A stretch of DNA of 64,000 bases from Triticum aestivum (GCF_018294505.1 NC_057797.1:122083116-122147115), one strand, 5' to 3'; positions 1 through 10,999 are shown, counted from the stretch's first letter. The notes: generated by a model from the letters alone, not told the origin. Numbers and translations are program-made.

Positions 1-2900
1 TCCCAACAAGTAAATAAATGTTCCAACAAGGAACAGTCTCCAATCTTCACCTGCAACTAGCAACGCTATAAGAGGGGCTGAGCAAAGCGGTAACATAGCC
101 AATCAATGGTTTGCTAGGACATGGTGGGTTAGAGGTTTGACATGGCAATTTGGGAGGCTTGAAGGCAAGTGGTAGGTATCGTAGCATTGGCATAGCAAAA
201 GAGCGAGCAAGCTAGCATAGCAAAGATAGTAGTGACTTCGAGGGTATGATCATCTTGCCTGCAAAACTGTCAAAGTTGACTGGATCCTCGAAAGCAAACT
301 CAACGGGCTCCTCATTAGCGAACTTGTCTCCCGGCTCTACCCAAACAAGACAAACAAGCAACAAGGACACAATCAACCACGTGCAAGGATCAAACAAAAT
401 GGTGCAATGATGATATGCTATGCGGGATGCGATGCGGGATGCATATGCAAGATGTGACAAGTAATGCATGAACCTGGCCTCAACTTGGAAAACCAAGTGT
501 GCCACTGGAAAGATGAGATGAAATCGCTTGAAAACGATATAAAGATCACCGGAATCGGAGTTACGGTTTGGAAATGGCAAGCAAAACAAATATGACACCG
601 GTCTGCAATTTACAGCAGGTAGGCACCTAAATGCAATGAGATGAACATGCTACAGCACTCAAACATGACAACAAAATACATGGCAGGGATGCATTCAAGA
701 TGCTTAACAAAAGTCTAGCACTGAGCTACGGCCAATTCATCCATTAACAGGTTCAAACAAGCATGGCAAAAATGCATATGGTAAACAGATCTTAGACTTA
801 GTGAAATTAACACTTGTCTGAAATTTCAGACCAAGTAGCACTCTTTGGAGCAACAAAACTACATGCTACAGGACCTGAACATGGCAAAGTAAAACATGAC
901 ATGGAGCTACTCAAAAAGATTAACAAAAGTCCCTTAGTGACCTTGAGCCAAAAGGGATCAGAAAAAATATATTAACAAGCATGTGAACATAGCAAAAGCA
1001 TAATCAGTTTTCAGACTTTGTGAAAACTGGCACATGTTGAAACATAACTCAAGTAGGCATGTTTACGAGCTCGATGCACTCACTACGGTGCAAGTCATGA
1101 CAAGATAAGCATACATCTATCAAGAACACACAAAATGCAAGCTAGACATGGCAAGAACAATAACATAGCATGCACGGATCAACTACAACAACATCGGCAA
1201 AATTGCAAACAAGTTGACAATCTGCCTAGATTCACAAAGTAGCAAAAGTAGAGCTCAATTGACTCAAGCTAGGGTGCTCCATAATTGCAAACAAAGACAT
1301 GGATGGATAGAGCACTACAAGATTAATAAAACATCCTTACTGATCATCCTCAAAAGAGGCACGGATCACTAGGAAACAACATGAACATATGGCATCATGA
1401 ACTAAACAGCTCAAGGACTTAGTGGAAATGCTAAGTCCCTGAAAACAGAATTAGCAAGTGCACCACTTTGCAAGCTTGCACTAGGCACCACGCACATCAC
1501 AAAAATACATGGGTTGCACCTCTGGAGAGATGGCAAAACCCTTAACAAAACATATGTAGAGCATCAGGGCATATCATGCACACAATAATCATGGCAAAAA
1601 TGACAAAAGTCTAAATGGAGTAGCAGATCTGACAATTAACTCAAGTGCCCTCTTCTAACAGCATTTCGGGCACCAAGATGACCTCAAATGAAAATGATGC
1701 AATGGAATGAAAAGATGTACTCTCTGAGATGAACATTTTGATATGCTATATGCATGAATCGGAGCTACGGATGCAAAGTTATGAGGCTATGAACAAGAGC
1801 ACATGGATCTGGAATTTCTAGGACAGAAGAAAAACAACCTCCGGATCTAGGGTTTACTGTTCACCGGATCTGGATCGGGGCACACAGATCGAGGACCGCC
1901 GGGGCTCTCGCCGGAGCTGCGGGCCGCGGTGGCCGGAGAGGGGCGCGGGAGGCGGTGCGGCAGCGGGCGGCGCGCGCGCGCCGGCGGGGAGGCGGCGGCG
2001 ATGGCGCGCGGTGGCGGCGGCGAGGCTTCCGGGCGGCACGGCGGGCGAGGCGGCGGAGGCGGTGGGGCCGGCGAGCGCGGCGGGCGGCGGGCGAGGCGGC
2101 GGGCGGTGGCTCGGGCGGCCGGGCTGGAGGAGGACGGTGGCGGGGTTGCGGAGGAGGCGGCAGCCGGCATCGGGCCTGCGGGGGCTCTCCCCGGGCCGAG
2201 CGGGCCAGTGCGGGTGCGGCCGGCGGCGTGCCACGTGGCGCCACGCCATTGGCTGCGGGCGGCGACGGCGATGCGTCTGGTCGGGGCGGACGTGTCTGGC
2301 CGGCGCAGGTAGAATTTTAGGGTTTCGGGGGGAGAAGAATATCCGGATTCGGAGGGGTCTTTAAATAGGCATAGAGGGAGCTAGGAGAGTCCAAATGAGG
2401 TGCGGTTTTCGGCCACGCGATCGTGATCGAACGCTCTAGAAGATGGAGAGGTTTTTGGTGGGTTTTGGGCCAAATTGGAGGGGTGTCGGGCTGCAACACA
2501 CACGAGGCCTTTTCGGTCCCTCGGTTAACCGTTGGAGTATCAAACGAAGTCCAAATGATACGAAACTTGACAGGTGGTCTATCGGTAGTAAACCAAGGCC
2601 GCTTGGCAAGTCTCAGTCCAATCCGAAAATGTTTAATCCCCACACACGAAAGAAAGGTAGAATTGACCACCAGAGGAGAACGAAACGCCGGAATGCAAAA
2701 CGGACAACGGGGAAAATGCTCGAATGCATGAGACGAACACGTATGCAAATGCAATGCACATGATGACATGATATGAGATGCATGACAACGATAACAACAC
2801 ACAGAGACAAAGACCTGAACCCGAGAAAATAAAATAACTTAACACCGAAAACGGCAAGAGTTGGAGTACAAATTGGGAAAGTTACATCCGGGGTGTTACA
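1..2900 (-). mobile_element. E0: long LTR (partial) of a Gypsy-type element, nested in E1 gag
   Basis: Read on the minus strand, this begins with TGTAACACCCCGG at 2900 and abuts the interior of the E1 gag frame, so it looks like the outer end of an LTR inserted into E1. The other LTR end (expected as TGTAG... on the plus strand) is not found, so the LTR probably runs past the window start and exceeds 2.9 kb. It contains an AT-rich U3 (about 2370-2900), a minus-strand TATA-like box near 2360, a very GC-rich leader (about 1855-2330) and a long non-coding tail (1-1850) in which I see no gene. It resembles the E1 LTR in layout and terminal bases but is a different sequence, so it is taken as a separate but related family. 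It could be a solo LTR or the 5' LTR of a larger element; the window cannot tell. Confidence 0.65.
2360..2367 (-). promoter_or_regulatory. TATA-like box of the E0 LTR
   Basis: Minus-strand TATTTAAA lies between the AT-rich U3 part and the GC-rich leader of the LTR, where the transcription start of an LTR promoter is expected. This is inferred from position and sequence only. Confidence 0.4.
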
Positions 2901-3600
2901 ACTTCCCTTGTCCATACTTCCTCTTGCGGTTCTCAATTTGCTGCTGCTTCCCTTCAATCATAAGAGCACAATCTACCAACTCCTGGTAGTTCTTGAAGGT
3001 TGCTACCATCAACTGCATGCTCAACTCATCATTCAGTCCTTCCAGAAACTTCTCCTGCTTAGCTGCATCCGTAGCAACGTCATCTGGGGCATAACATGCT
3101 AGCTTACTAAAGTCCTCCACATACTGGCCAACTGTCCGTCCTCCTTGGCGCAAGTTGTGAAACTCACGCTTCTTCATGGCCATAGCTCCTGCTGAAACAT
3201 GGGCAGTACAGAAAGCCTGCTGAAACTAGTCCCATGTGACAGTGTCGATAGGGAAAGTGGCTGTGAAATTCTCCCACCATGATGATGCGGGTCCGTCAAG
3301 CTGATGTGCGACAAACTTCACCTTTTCCGCATCTGTGCATCCTGCCGTGGTCAACTCCCTTGCTGTCTTGTGGAGCCAATCATCTGCTACTATAGGCTCG
3401 GTGCTACTGGAAAACACTGGCGGGTTCAGCCTAAGAAAACGGGCTAAGTGGTCAACAGGTGGTGGTGGTGGTGGTGGGTTGTTGTTGTTGTTCCCCTGAT
3501 TCTGATTCTAGACTAGTAACTGCATCAACATATTCTACTGTTGGATCAACTGAGTGAGCTCCGGTGGGAAGGTAAATCTGGGGTCACGTCTCGGAGGCAT
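2901..3600 (-). pseudogene. gag pseudogene of E1 (Retrotrans_gag type), truncated by E0
   Basis: This is the N-terminal and central part of a Gypsy Gag, the structural protein of the virus-like particle. The likely start is the ATG at 3598-3600 (MPPRRDPRF). One frame runs to 2901 with no frameshift but three TAG codons, at 3535-3537, 3508-3510 and 3226-3228. At least the first and third fall where glutamine is expected from context. Domain signs are a poly-Pro/Asn linker, then VADDWLHKTARELTTAGC and DGPASSWWENF, typical of plant Retrotrans_gag domains, then the helix-rich segment LRQGGRTVGQYVEDF. The frame is cut after RKRKYGQGK, before any zinc knuckle, because the E0 LTR starts there. It is not expected to make a functional protein. 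Confidence 0.8.
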
Positions 3601-3798
3601 CTGGTGGGTTTAGAAAAGATGAGATTTAAGAATAGAGAGGGGTCTAAAGAGAAAACACTACCCATATGCACATGAGGCAATTGCAAACAAAATCACTTCA
3701 TTCAATCAAACAAGGGCATACAATCGGTCTAACTATCACAAAAGTGCTCGGACTACTATATTTACATGGTGGACTACTATTACCGATGGGGTGGTCTA

Positions 3799-4542
3799 CT
3801 AGAAATATTCTTCGGTTGCAGACTCCATGATATCTGCTCCAGCTTCATCAACATAGTCATCATCGATATCATCTGGGTCCAAGTCGGTGTCATTGATGAT
3901 GTTGTAGTCTTCCGGGCGAATCTCCTTGGGTTCTTCATCTTCTTCTACTGGTGTAGGGCCTCCCATGAATATTCCGATCTTCTTGATCAGATCGTCATTC
4001 TTCTTCACTAATACTTCGATTTCCTCCATATAATCTTCACGTGTAGCCTTGAGTTCTTCCTCGAGTTCCGTGATTCTTGTCCTCGCTTTCTTCAGATCTA
4101 TCATATCTGCACACATCTGGTTCTCCTGTCGTCGAATGTGCTGGTTTAACTCCTGGATGAAAGCTGCAATTGATCTATCCTTCTTGGCGCTAATCATCTC
4201 CCATTGCTCATCTCGGCGCCCACAAATCTGGAAGATAGTATCCTTGAGATCATTGCGGTAAACTTCTCTAATACGTCCCATGGCGATGTGAGCTGCCATG
4301 CTCTTTCCTAGATTCCAGGTTGGTGCATCAAAGGAAAACTCTATGGGTTTGGTGACTGGCATGAACGTCCTTCCTGGAACTTGAACTTGAATCATCCAGC
4401 GCTCCTCTTCAGGTAAAGTGGCGTTGTAGGTTCTGGTGAAGCTTGGTACTCCGATGTTCAGGTATCTAGTGACTTCCTTCAAATGACGTCCAAAGGGTGT
4501 ATCTTCATCCGGTTGCATGAACTTGTTCCTTGCATCCGCCAT
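3799..4542 (-). CDS. Uncharacterised 247-residue ORF upstream of gag in E1, coiled coil and acidic tail
   Basis: This open frame lies between the primer site and gag of E1. The start at 4540-4542 follows about 95 bases of leader after the primer site. Roughly, residues 1-100 form a folded-looking N-terminal part with no motif I recognise. Residues about 120-200 are rich in charged heptads (KKARTRITELEEELKATRED) and should form a coiled coil. Residues about 205-247 are strongly acidic (DTDLDPDDIDDDYVDEAG). It has no Gag core, protease or zinc knuckle. Similar ORFs are common in Triticeae retrotransposon sequence as hypothetical proteins, but I know of no assigned function. It stays open over 247 codons while the neighbouring gag carries three stops. 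A structural or Gag-accessory role is conceivable but not shown. Confidence 0.65.
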   Translation of the reverse strand: MADARNKFMQPDEDTPFGRHLKEVTRYLNIGVPSFTRTYNATLPEEERWMIQVQVPGRTFMPVTKPIEFSFDAPTWNLGKSMAAHIAMGRIREVYRNDLKDTIFQICGRRDEQWEMISAKKDRSIAAFIQELNQHIRRQENQMCADMIDLKKARTRITELEEELKATREDYMEEIEVLVKKNDDLIKKIGIFMGGPTPVEEDEEPKEIRPEDYNIINDTDLDPDDIDDDYVDEAGADIMESATEEYF

Positions 4543-4636
4543 CCTAAAAGAGTAGAAAAGATGAGGAGTCCGAATGAGAAAAGTGAGTAGTGATCTAGGG
4601 CTTTAGCTTAGTGGTCGTGTCCTACAGTCAGCGTGT

Positions 4637-4648
4637 GCTCTGATACCA
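4637..4648 (-). other. Primer-binding site of E1, tRNA-iMet type
   Basis: Minus-strand TGGTATCAGAGC lies a few bases inside the LTR end at 4652. This is the classic plant PBS complementary to the 3' end of initiator tRNA-Met and sets the element's orientation as minus. Confidence 0.8.
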
Positions 4649-6358
4649 TCTTGTAGCGACCAGACCTCAAACGGTCCAATCTCTGTGCTCCAGTGTCATC
4701 CCTGGATCAGTAATGCTAACACCGCACAGTACTTGAAGGATTTATAACAGAGTAGCAATCACACACTTATTACAACAAGTGTCTCAAAAGAGAACTTATT
4801 ACAATAAATATGGCTTAAGGCCATCTAATAACGATAACAATGGAAGGCTTGGAAGATAAGTGAGTCCATCAACTCCAACGGCATCACTGAGTATAGAACC
4901 ATGACCTAAGGCACCTTACTCGTCGTCTGAAAAGTCTGCAACATGAACATTGCAGCCCGAAACGGGTCAGCACATGGAATATGCTGGCAAAGTAACACAT
5001 AGAGAGTAATGAAAGAATAAGACTATACTACATGCATATTTGGCTGGTGGAAAGCTCTATGGTTACAGTTTTGTGTAAAGCCAATTTTTCCCTACTGCAA
5101 AGGAATAAATTTTATTTAACTATCATGGTAGTTGTTAAACATTGAGAGTGTAGACACGCTCTCAATCCCAAGTAAGCATCAACATTAAAACCCAACAATA
5201 TTAATTAAAGTAACATGATGAGATTCACATGATAATCCAAGTACTATATACTCAAGTTGTCCATAACCGGAGACACGGCTAACCATGATTAGTTTATACA
5301 CTCTGCAGAGGTTTGCGCACTTTTCCCCACAAGACTCGATCTCCTCCGTTAGGATTCTCGCACTACATGGTGTTTGAGAAACAGATGACCGAGACATAGT
5401 CTTTCAGAAGCGCTAGCACCTTACGATCGGGTAGACCGTTACACCTACTTTCCCCTACATCTGCTAGTCTACCATCGTAAGAGTTTGCACGACTTAATCA
5501 ACTATGCTAGAGCCCATAGTAGCTTGTGGCTGCACACGGAAGTTTCTAGTATGAATAATCTCATGATCCCTTTGAGCCTGGGTGGCGGTCTAAAAGAAAA
5601 ACATGCAATCGCTGGAATACGCAGGTGCGTCAATCCACCCAGATGTGTGTTTATGTTGCCACCTTAGATAAACCATTAATTAACAATCTCACATCTGTCA
5701 TGGATACACTCAACCAATCCACGTCTACTAGCATAGCATAGCAATATAAGCAAACGTAGAAGTAACTCCCAGGGTTTGATAATAAAACAAGTAATAGGTA
5801 CTACCTCATCTACTTCCCAAACCCACAATTTAATTAGATCCTAATCATGCAATATTTGAGGATTGATCTAATGCAATAAAAACTGGGTAGTAGGAGGTAT
5901 AATCAAAGTGTTACTTGCCTTGCTGATGATCCACAAAACCTAGCGATTCAAAGTAGCAAGCGGCGCACTCCGGGTACTCTATCGCAAACAAACAAGCATA
6001 CAATAAGTACTCATCTAATGCACGGGTAAAGCTCAAATAAGAGATCTAACCAGAAAGTTCAACTTAAGAACTCCAGTTGGCAAAAAGAAACAAATCGAAC
6101 AAAGCAACGGAAGACAAACGACAAAAGAAACAGGCTTCACTTACTATTCTGGATCTAAGTCAAATTTTACAGAGGCAAAAACTTGTTTGAGTTGGTTAAA
6201 TGGAAAGAGGGTTTCGAGACGAAACTCCAGACGCTTGAATCGCCTAATTCCGATAAACGAGCAAAAGTTATACCAGAACGAAAATCGGATCAGAAATCGC
6301 GATCAGAAATAATCGTGGAAAATCCGAGAAAAAGAAAAACGACAAACAGATTAACAAA

Positions 6359-6426
6359 CAAACGTTCGTTATCTGGATCTAAATGATGAACGCGTTCGTT
6401 AAAACGAACGAACGAGCGAACGTTTG
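6359..6426. repeat. Nested inverted repeat (potential cruciform or RNA hairpin) in the E1 LTR
   Basis: Outer arms caaacgttcg (6359-6368) and cgaacgtttg (6417-6426) are a perfect 10-bp inverted repeat. Inside, cgttcgtt (6393-6400) and aacgaacg (6403-6410) are a perfect 8-bp pair with a 2-base loop. It lies downstream of the putative LTR transcription start, so it could fold in the RNA leader. Confidence 0.7.
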
Positions 6427-6645
6427 CTAATTAACCTAAACCGGGAAAAAACCGATCTAATAAAAAAACGGAAACTAAAAAAAACCGAATGAAAAAACCG
6501 GCGAAACCAACGATTTTCTAAAAAAACCGGCGGCGGGTCAACCTCGACGGGCGGGTCCGGCAGTGGGCGGCGGCTGGGGCGCGGGCGTGCTAGGGTTTGG
6601 GGAGGCGCGGCGGCTCGGGTGGGCTGGAGCGGCCCGGGGCGGCGC

Positions 6646-6653
6646 TATATAAA
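6646..6653 (-). promoter_or_regulatory. TATA-like box of the E1 LTR
   Basis: TATATAAA is visible on the plus strand, and its complement TTTATATA serves the minus strand. It sits at the boundary of the AT-rich U3 and the GC-rich leader. The minus-strand use is inferred from element orientation. Confidence 0.35.
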
Positions 6654-7192
6654 GGGCCCCGGCCAGGGTGTCCTGGTTGATCCTGGCCCGTAGTCGGTTC
6701 GCGTTTTTTTAATAATAATTTCATGCAGAAAAACAAACAAAATAAATACTAAACGGACTCCAAAAATCCCGAAATAAATTTTCCCGAGCTTCTAAAATCA
6801 TGCCGCACAGGATGAACATTTATTTGGGGCCTAAATGCAATTTTGAAAAACGCGCATTTTTCCCAAGTTCAAATAAAATAGCAAGTAAAACCAAAATAAA
6901 ATCTTATTTGATTTTATTATTAAATCCTAAATATTTATTTATTTTGGGAAAGTCATTTATTCCCTCTCTCATATTTTTGTGATAGAAATAATTGAAGATA
7001 AAATAAATAAAATCAAATGATCCTATTTTCAAAATTTGAGAAAACTCAAATATGAAAATAATGAAATCCCCAACTCTTTCCGAGGGTCCTTGAGTTGCGT
7101 GAAATTTCTGGATCGACCAAAATGCAATAAAATATGATATGCAATGATGATCTAATGTATAACATTCCAAATTGAAAATTTGGGATGTTACA

Positions 7193-7944
7193 TGATCTTT
7201 CTTGCAATGGGAGAAGTGCTTAGCTTTGGGTTTAATCTTGCGGTGTCCTTTCCAAGTGACAGTAGGGGCAGCAAGGCACGTATTGTATTGTTGCCATCGA
7301 GGATAACAAGATGGGGTTTATATCATATTGCATGAGTTTATCCCTCTACATCATGTCATCTTGCTTAAAGCGTTACTCTGTTCTCTTGAACTTAATATTC
7401 TAGATGCATGTTGGATAGCGGTCGATGTGTGGAGTAATAGTAGTAGATGCAGGCAGGAGTCGGTCTACTTGTCTCGGACGTGATGCCTATATACATGATC
7501 ATACCTAGATATTCTCATAACTATGCTCAATTCTGTCAATTGCTCAATAGTAATTTGTTCACCCACCGTAATACTTATGCTCTCGAGAGAAGCCACTAGT
7601 GAAACCTATGGCGCTGAGTCTATTTTCCATCATATTAATCTTCCAATACTTAGTTATTTCCTTTGCCATTTATTTTACTTGCATCTTTATTTCTCTTTAT
7701 CATAAAAATACCAAAAATATTATCTTATCATACCTCACTCTCGTAGGTGACCGTGAAGGGATTGACAACCCCTTTATCGCGTTGGTTGTGAGGAGTTTAT
7801 TTGTTTGTGTAGGTGCGAGGGACTCGTGTGTGGCCTCCTACTGGATTGATACCTTGGTTCTCAAAAACTGAGGGAAATACTTACGCTGTTCTGCTGCATC
7901 ACCCTTTCCTCTTCAAGGGAAAACCAACGCAGTGCTAAAGAGGT
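7193..7944 (+). repeat. LTR 3' half and leader fragment, Sabrina-like
   Basis: This non-coding sequence matches what I recognise as the 3' part of a Sabrina-type LTR and adjacent leader (…ggttctcaaaaactgaggg…, …caacgcagtgct…). It ends at gaggtagca, where the leader should lead to the primer site but the integrase begins instead. ORFs here (7523-7871) are random. Whether it belongs to the same copy as the 3' part of E2 is uncertain. Confidence 0.5.
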
Positions 7945-7948
7945 AGCA

Positions 7949-8576
7949 GTGCTTTCCGTAAAATGCTTGCTAAGTATGATGTTAATCATAGAATTTCATC
8001 TCCATATCATCCTCAGTCTAGTGGTTAAGTAGAATTGAGCAATAGAGAGATTAAATTAAATTTGCAAAAGACTGTTAATAGATCTAGAAAGAATTGGTCT
8101 AAGAAACTTGATGATGCTTTGTGGGCTTATAGAACCGCTTATAAGAATCCTATGGGATGTCTCCGTATAAAATGGTTTATGGAAAAGCATGTCATTTACC
8201 ACTTGAACTAGAACATAAGGCATATTGAGCTATTAAAGAGCTCAATTATGATTTCAACCTTGTCGGTGAGAAGAGGTTATATGACATTAGCTCACTTGAT
8301 GAATGGAGAACCCAAGCCTATGAGAATGCCAAGTTGTTTAAACAAAAAGTTAAAAGATGGCATGATAAAAGGATACAAAAGCGTGAGTTTAATGTAGGTG
8401 ATCATGTTTTGCTATACAACTCTTGTTTAAGAATTTTTGCAGGAAAGCTTCTCTCTAAATGGGAAGGTCCTTACATTATCGAGGAGGTCTATCGTTCCGG
8501 TGCCATAAAGATCAACAACGCCGAAGGCACAAATCCAAAGGTGGTAAACAGTCAAGGAATCAAACATTATATCTGA
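7949..8576 (+). pseudogene. Integrase C-terminal fragment of E2
   Basis: This encodes the end of an Athila-type integrase, the enzyme that inserts the cDNA copy. It starts at the region around the third catalytic acidic residue (HPQSSG then VELSNRE) and continues through [16 protein letters not shown], the plant Gypsy GPY/F-like tail ([18 protein letters not shown]) and ends at KHYI. Lesions: a TAA directly after HPQSSG (TGGTTAAGTAGAA), a one-base deletion at atgggatgtctcc (about 8155) that shifts frame before the [10 protein letters not shown] motif, a TGA in the following helix, and a final TGA that replaces the serine seen at this point in E6. The catalytic DDE core upstream is absent. It is non-functional. 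Confidence 0.85.
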
Positions 8577-8986
8577 GGTACTCCCATAAATGTTGAGACC
8601 AATATAATTGATACCGTAGCACCGGGGGAGTAAATAAGGGACACTTTCTAGAATGTTTCAGACTCCAAAAAGGAATAGGTATGTGGTACGGTAAGTAAAC
8701 CGACTCCAAAACATTTCCAATGATAAATTTTCTCCGTTTTGGAATATTTAAAAAATTAGGAAAATTAAAAGTAGTCTGAAAGAGACACGAGGCCACCACA
8801 AGGGTGGAGGGCACGCCCCCGTCCTTGTGGCCACCTCGTGTGCCCTCCGGACTCCGTTTTCTTGCATGATACTTCTTTTGGTCGGTAAAAATTCATTATA
8901 TAATCTCCCAATGGTTTTGACCACAGTACCACGACAAAATCCCCTGTTTTCATTTTGAGTTGTTCTTGCAGCAGATTTGGAGCAAG
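8577..8986 (+). other. Non-coding spacer of E2 between pol and the small ORF
   Basis: This is untranslated sequence colinear with 43506-43882 in E6. It contains the GC-rich word 'aagggtggag' shared with the LTRs of the same elements. No gene or regulatory motif is recognised. Minus-strand ORFs here are random. Confidence 0.5.
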
Positions 8987-9439
8987 ATGTCTTCGCAAGA
9001 GTCGGTCGGGGAGAGTCAGGTATCTCACCCGGCACCAGGTCCAAGAGCATACAACGATGCTAACCACTTTGGGACAGCAACGGAGGAAGAGATGGAGGCT
9101 GACTTGAAAAGAGTGGATGCCATGGAGGAGGATCAAGAAGTTACCTCTCGCCTTCAAACCAGATTCATGCTGGAGGAACTTTAGAGCTCAACAATACCAA
9201 ATTTTGTTATTCCTCCCAATGACAGATTTCTCTCTTATGAAAATATGAAAAAGAGTGTTGCTTTTTCTCCCGCAGCAAGGAAACATCCATGTGTGGATGG
9301 AGCTCTAGCCGTCACGGGTAAACTTGCAAGGAAGTAATGGATCTTAAGCAGCAAATTAATAAGCTCGAAGAAGAGAATCGCATCCCAAGGGGCATCATCG
9401 CCAAGAATATCACATCACCACCTCGGAAGAAAGAGATCT
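8987..9439 (+). pseudogene. Small ORF downstream of pol in E2 (env-like position), degenerate
   Basis: This lies where Athila-lineage elements may carry an extra ORF after pol. It starts MSSQESVGESQ, runs through an acidic segment (EEEMEADLKRVDAMEEDQE), stops at a TAG at 9182-9184, and continues in frame through a conserved SPAARKHPCVDGALAV segment before a frameshift near 9325. The 3' end corresponds to a predicted coiled coil in the E6 copy (QQINKLEEEN). I see no signal peptide or membrane segment, so an envelope function is not supported. The function is unknown. The same TAG is present in E6. Confidence 0.6.
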
Positions 9440-10999
9440 AATTACATGGGTATGGGCACTCCCCTTGGCAACTGCCAAGCTTGGGGGAGTGCCCCAGTAT
9501 CATACCATCACATCTTTATCTTTATCGTTTTTCTTAGTTCGACCCTTTTGGTTATATCTTGATCTAGTAGAATAAAGTTTCAGTATGATCTAGCCTTGAG
9601 TTTTGCTTTATGTTCCCTCTATGTAATCGAGTCCATGAGATATATAATAAAGAGTAGTTTTGAGTTAAGGGCTTTGCCTTGTGGCTATGATCTTGAGGGA
9701 ATTAAATAAAAGAAAGAATAAAAAAGAAATAAAAAGGATAATATATTGATCTTATGGAGAGTAATGACTTCACATATAAAGAGTATGATGAATAAAGGTT
9801 ATTGAGAGTTGACAAACATACTTTTGGTCATTGTCACAATTAATAGGAAGTAGTAAAGAAAGAGAGGCTTCACATATAAATATACTATCTTGGACATCTT
9901 TTGTAATTGTGAGCACTCATTAAAATATGACATGCTAAAAATTTGATGTTGGACAAGGAAGACAACATAATGGGTTATGTTTTCTTATATCCGAATAGAA
10001 GTTATATTGTTTTGGATCATCCAACATGTGGAGCTTGCCTTTCCCTCTCATGCTATCTAAATTCTTTGCACCAAGTAGAGATACTACTTGTGCTTCCAAA
10101 CATCCCTAAACATAGTTTTGCCATGAGAGTCCACTATACCTACCTATGGATTGAGTAAGATCCTTCAAGTAAGTTGTCATTGGTGCAAGCAATAAAAATT
10201 GCTCTCTAAATATGTATGATCTATTAGTGTGAAGAAAATAAGCTTTATATGAACTTGTGATATGGAAGAAATAAAAGCGACGGACTGCATAATAAAGGTC
10301 CTTATCACAAGCGGCAATATAAAGTGACATTCTATTGCACTAAGATTTTGTACATCCAACCATAAAAGCGCATGACAACCTCTGCTTCCCTCTGCGAAGG
10401 GCCTATCTTTTACTTTTATCTTCTACCCTTATACAAGAGTCATGGTGATCATCACCTTTTCCTTTTTATACTTTTCCTTTGGCAAGATCTATGTGTTGGA
10501 GAGATCCGGATATATATATATCCCCTCAGATGTAGGTTTTCATAAAGTAATATTGTTGACATTACCCTTGAGGTAAAAAGTTGGGAGGCAAAACTATAAG
10601 CCCCTATCTTTCTCTGTGTCTAATTGAAACTTTGTACCCATAAGTATCACGTGAGTGTTAGCAATTGTGAAAGATTAAATGATAGTTGAGTATGTGGACT
10701 TGCTGAAAAGCTCTTATATTGACTCTTTCTGATGTTATGATAAATTGCAATTGCTCCAATGACTGAGATCATAGTTTGTTAGTTTTCAATAAAGTTCCTA
10801 ATTCATACTTTACCTTGTGAACGAATTGTTACTTTAGCATAAGAAATTATATGCCATTTTATGTTGTTGTTCTAAACATTATCATGATGCCCTCATGTCC
10901 ATATTTTATTTTATCGACACCTCTATCTCTAAACATGTGGACATATTTATCGATATCGGCTTTCGCTTGAGGACAAGTGAGGTCTAAGCTTGGGGGAGT
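9440..10999 (+). other. Long 3' untranslated region and polypurine tract of E2
   Basis: This AT-rich non-coding region has no convincing gene and is colinear with 44339-45911 in E6. It begins with a TTGGGGGAGTG word and ends with a similar polypurine tract (AGCTTGGGGGAG, about 10987-10998) directly before the LTR start TGATACATCC at 11000. Purine-rich tracts of this kind prime plus-strand DNA synthesis in LTR elements. Confidence 0.55.

Larger units (their letters stand above)
2901..7192 (-). mobile_element. E1: Gypsy-type retrotransposon, 5' part (LTR, primer site, upstream ORF, gag)
   Basis: In minus-strand order this reads 5' LTR (7192 to 4652), tRNA-iMet-type primer site, a 247-residue ORF, and a gag that stops abruptly where E0 begins. 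The rest of gag, pol and the 3' LTR should lie left of the window if E0 is an insertion. The gag type and iMet primer site fit a RIRE3/RIRE8 or Del/Tekay-like Gypsy group, but there is no pol here to confirm this. The right end (7192) meets a Sabrina/WHAM-like LTR piece, so E1 probably inserted into that older element; a possible TSD, tgatc at 7193-7197, cannot be tested. Confidence 0.7.
4652..7192 (-). repeat. 5' LTR of E1 (about 2.54 kb)
   Basis: The minus-strand ends are TGTAACATCCC at 7192 and GGTCGCTACA at 4652, so it has TG...CA ends. From the right it holds an AT-rich U3 (about 6700-7192), a TATA-like sequence near 6646, a GC-rich stretch with the common LTR word 'accctag' in reverse (about 6530-6660), and a long U5/leader-like part (4652-6500) with no convincing gene. 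Short ORFs here are of random length and composition. A nested inverted repeat at 6359-6426 is listed separately. Confidence 0.75.

Noticed and set aside
1847..2364. Overlapping 100-130 codon ORFs on both strands
   Set aside because: They lie in the GC-rich leader of the E0 LTR, are open in several frames at once, and consist of Ala/Pro/Arg/Gly runs without any motif. Composition effect.
5185..5667. Short ORFs in the E1 LTR as possible genes
   Set aside because: 60-70 codons, no motif, inside a clear LTR.
6672..6695. A real 18S rRNA gene start
   Set aside because: Only about 24 bases resemble it and the flanks do not continue as rRNA; kept only as a low-interest finding.
8987..9439. Envelope gene of an endogenous retrovirus-like element
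   Set aside because: The position after pol fits, but there is no signal peptide, transmembrane helix or cleavage site; the product is a short acidic, coiled-coil protein.
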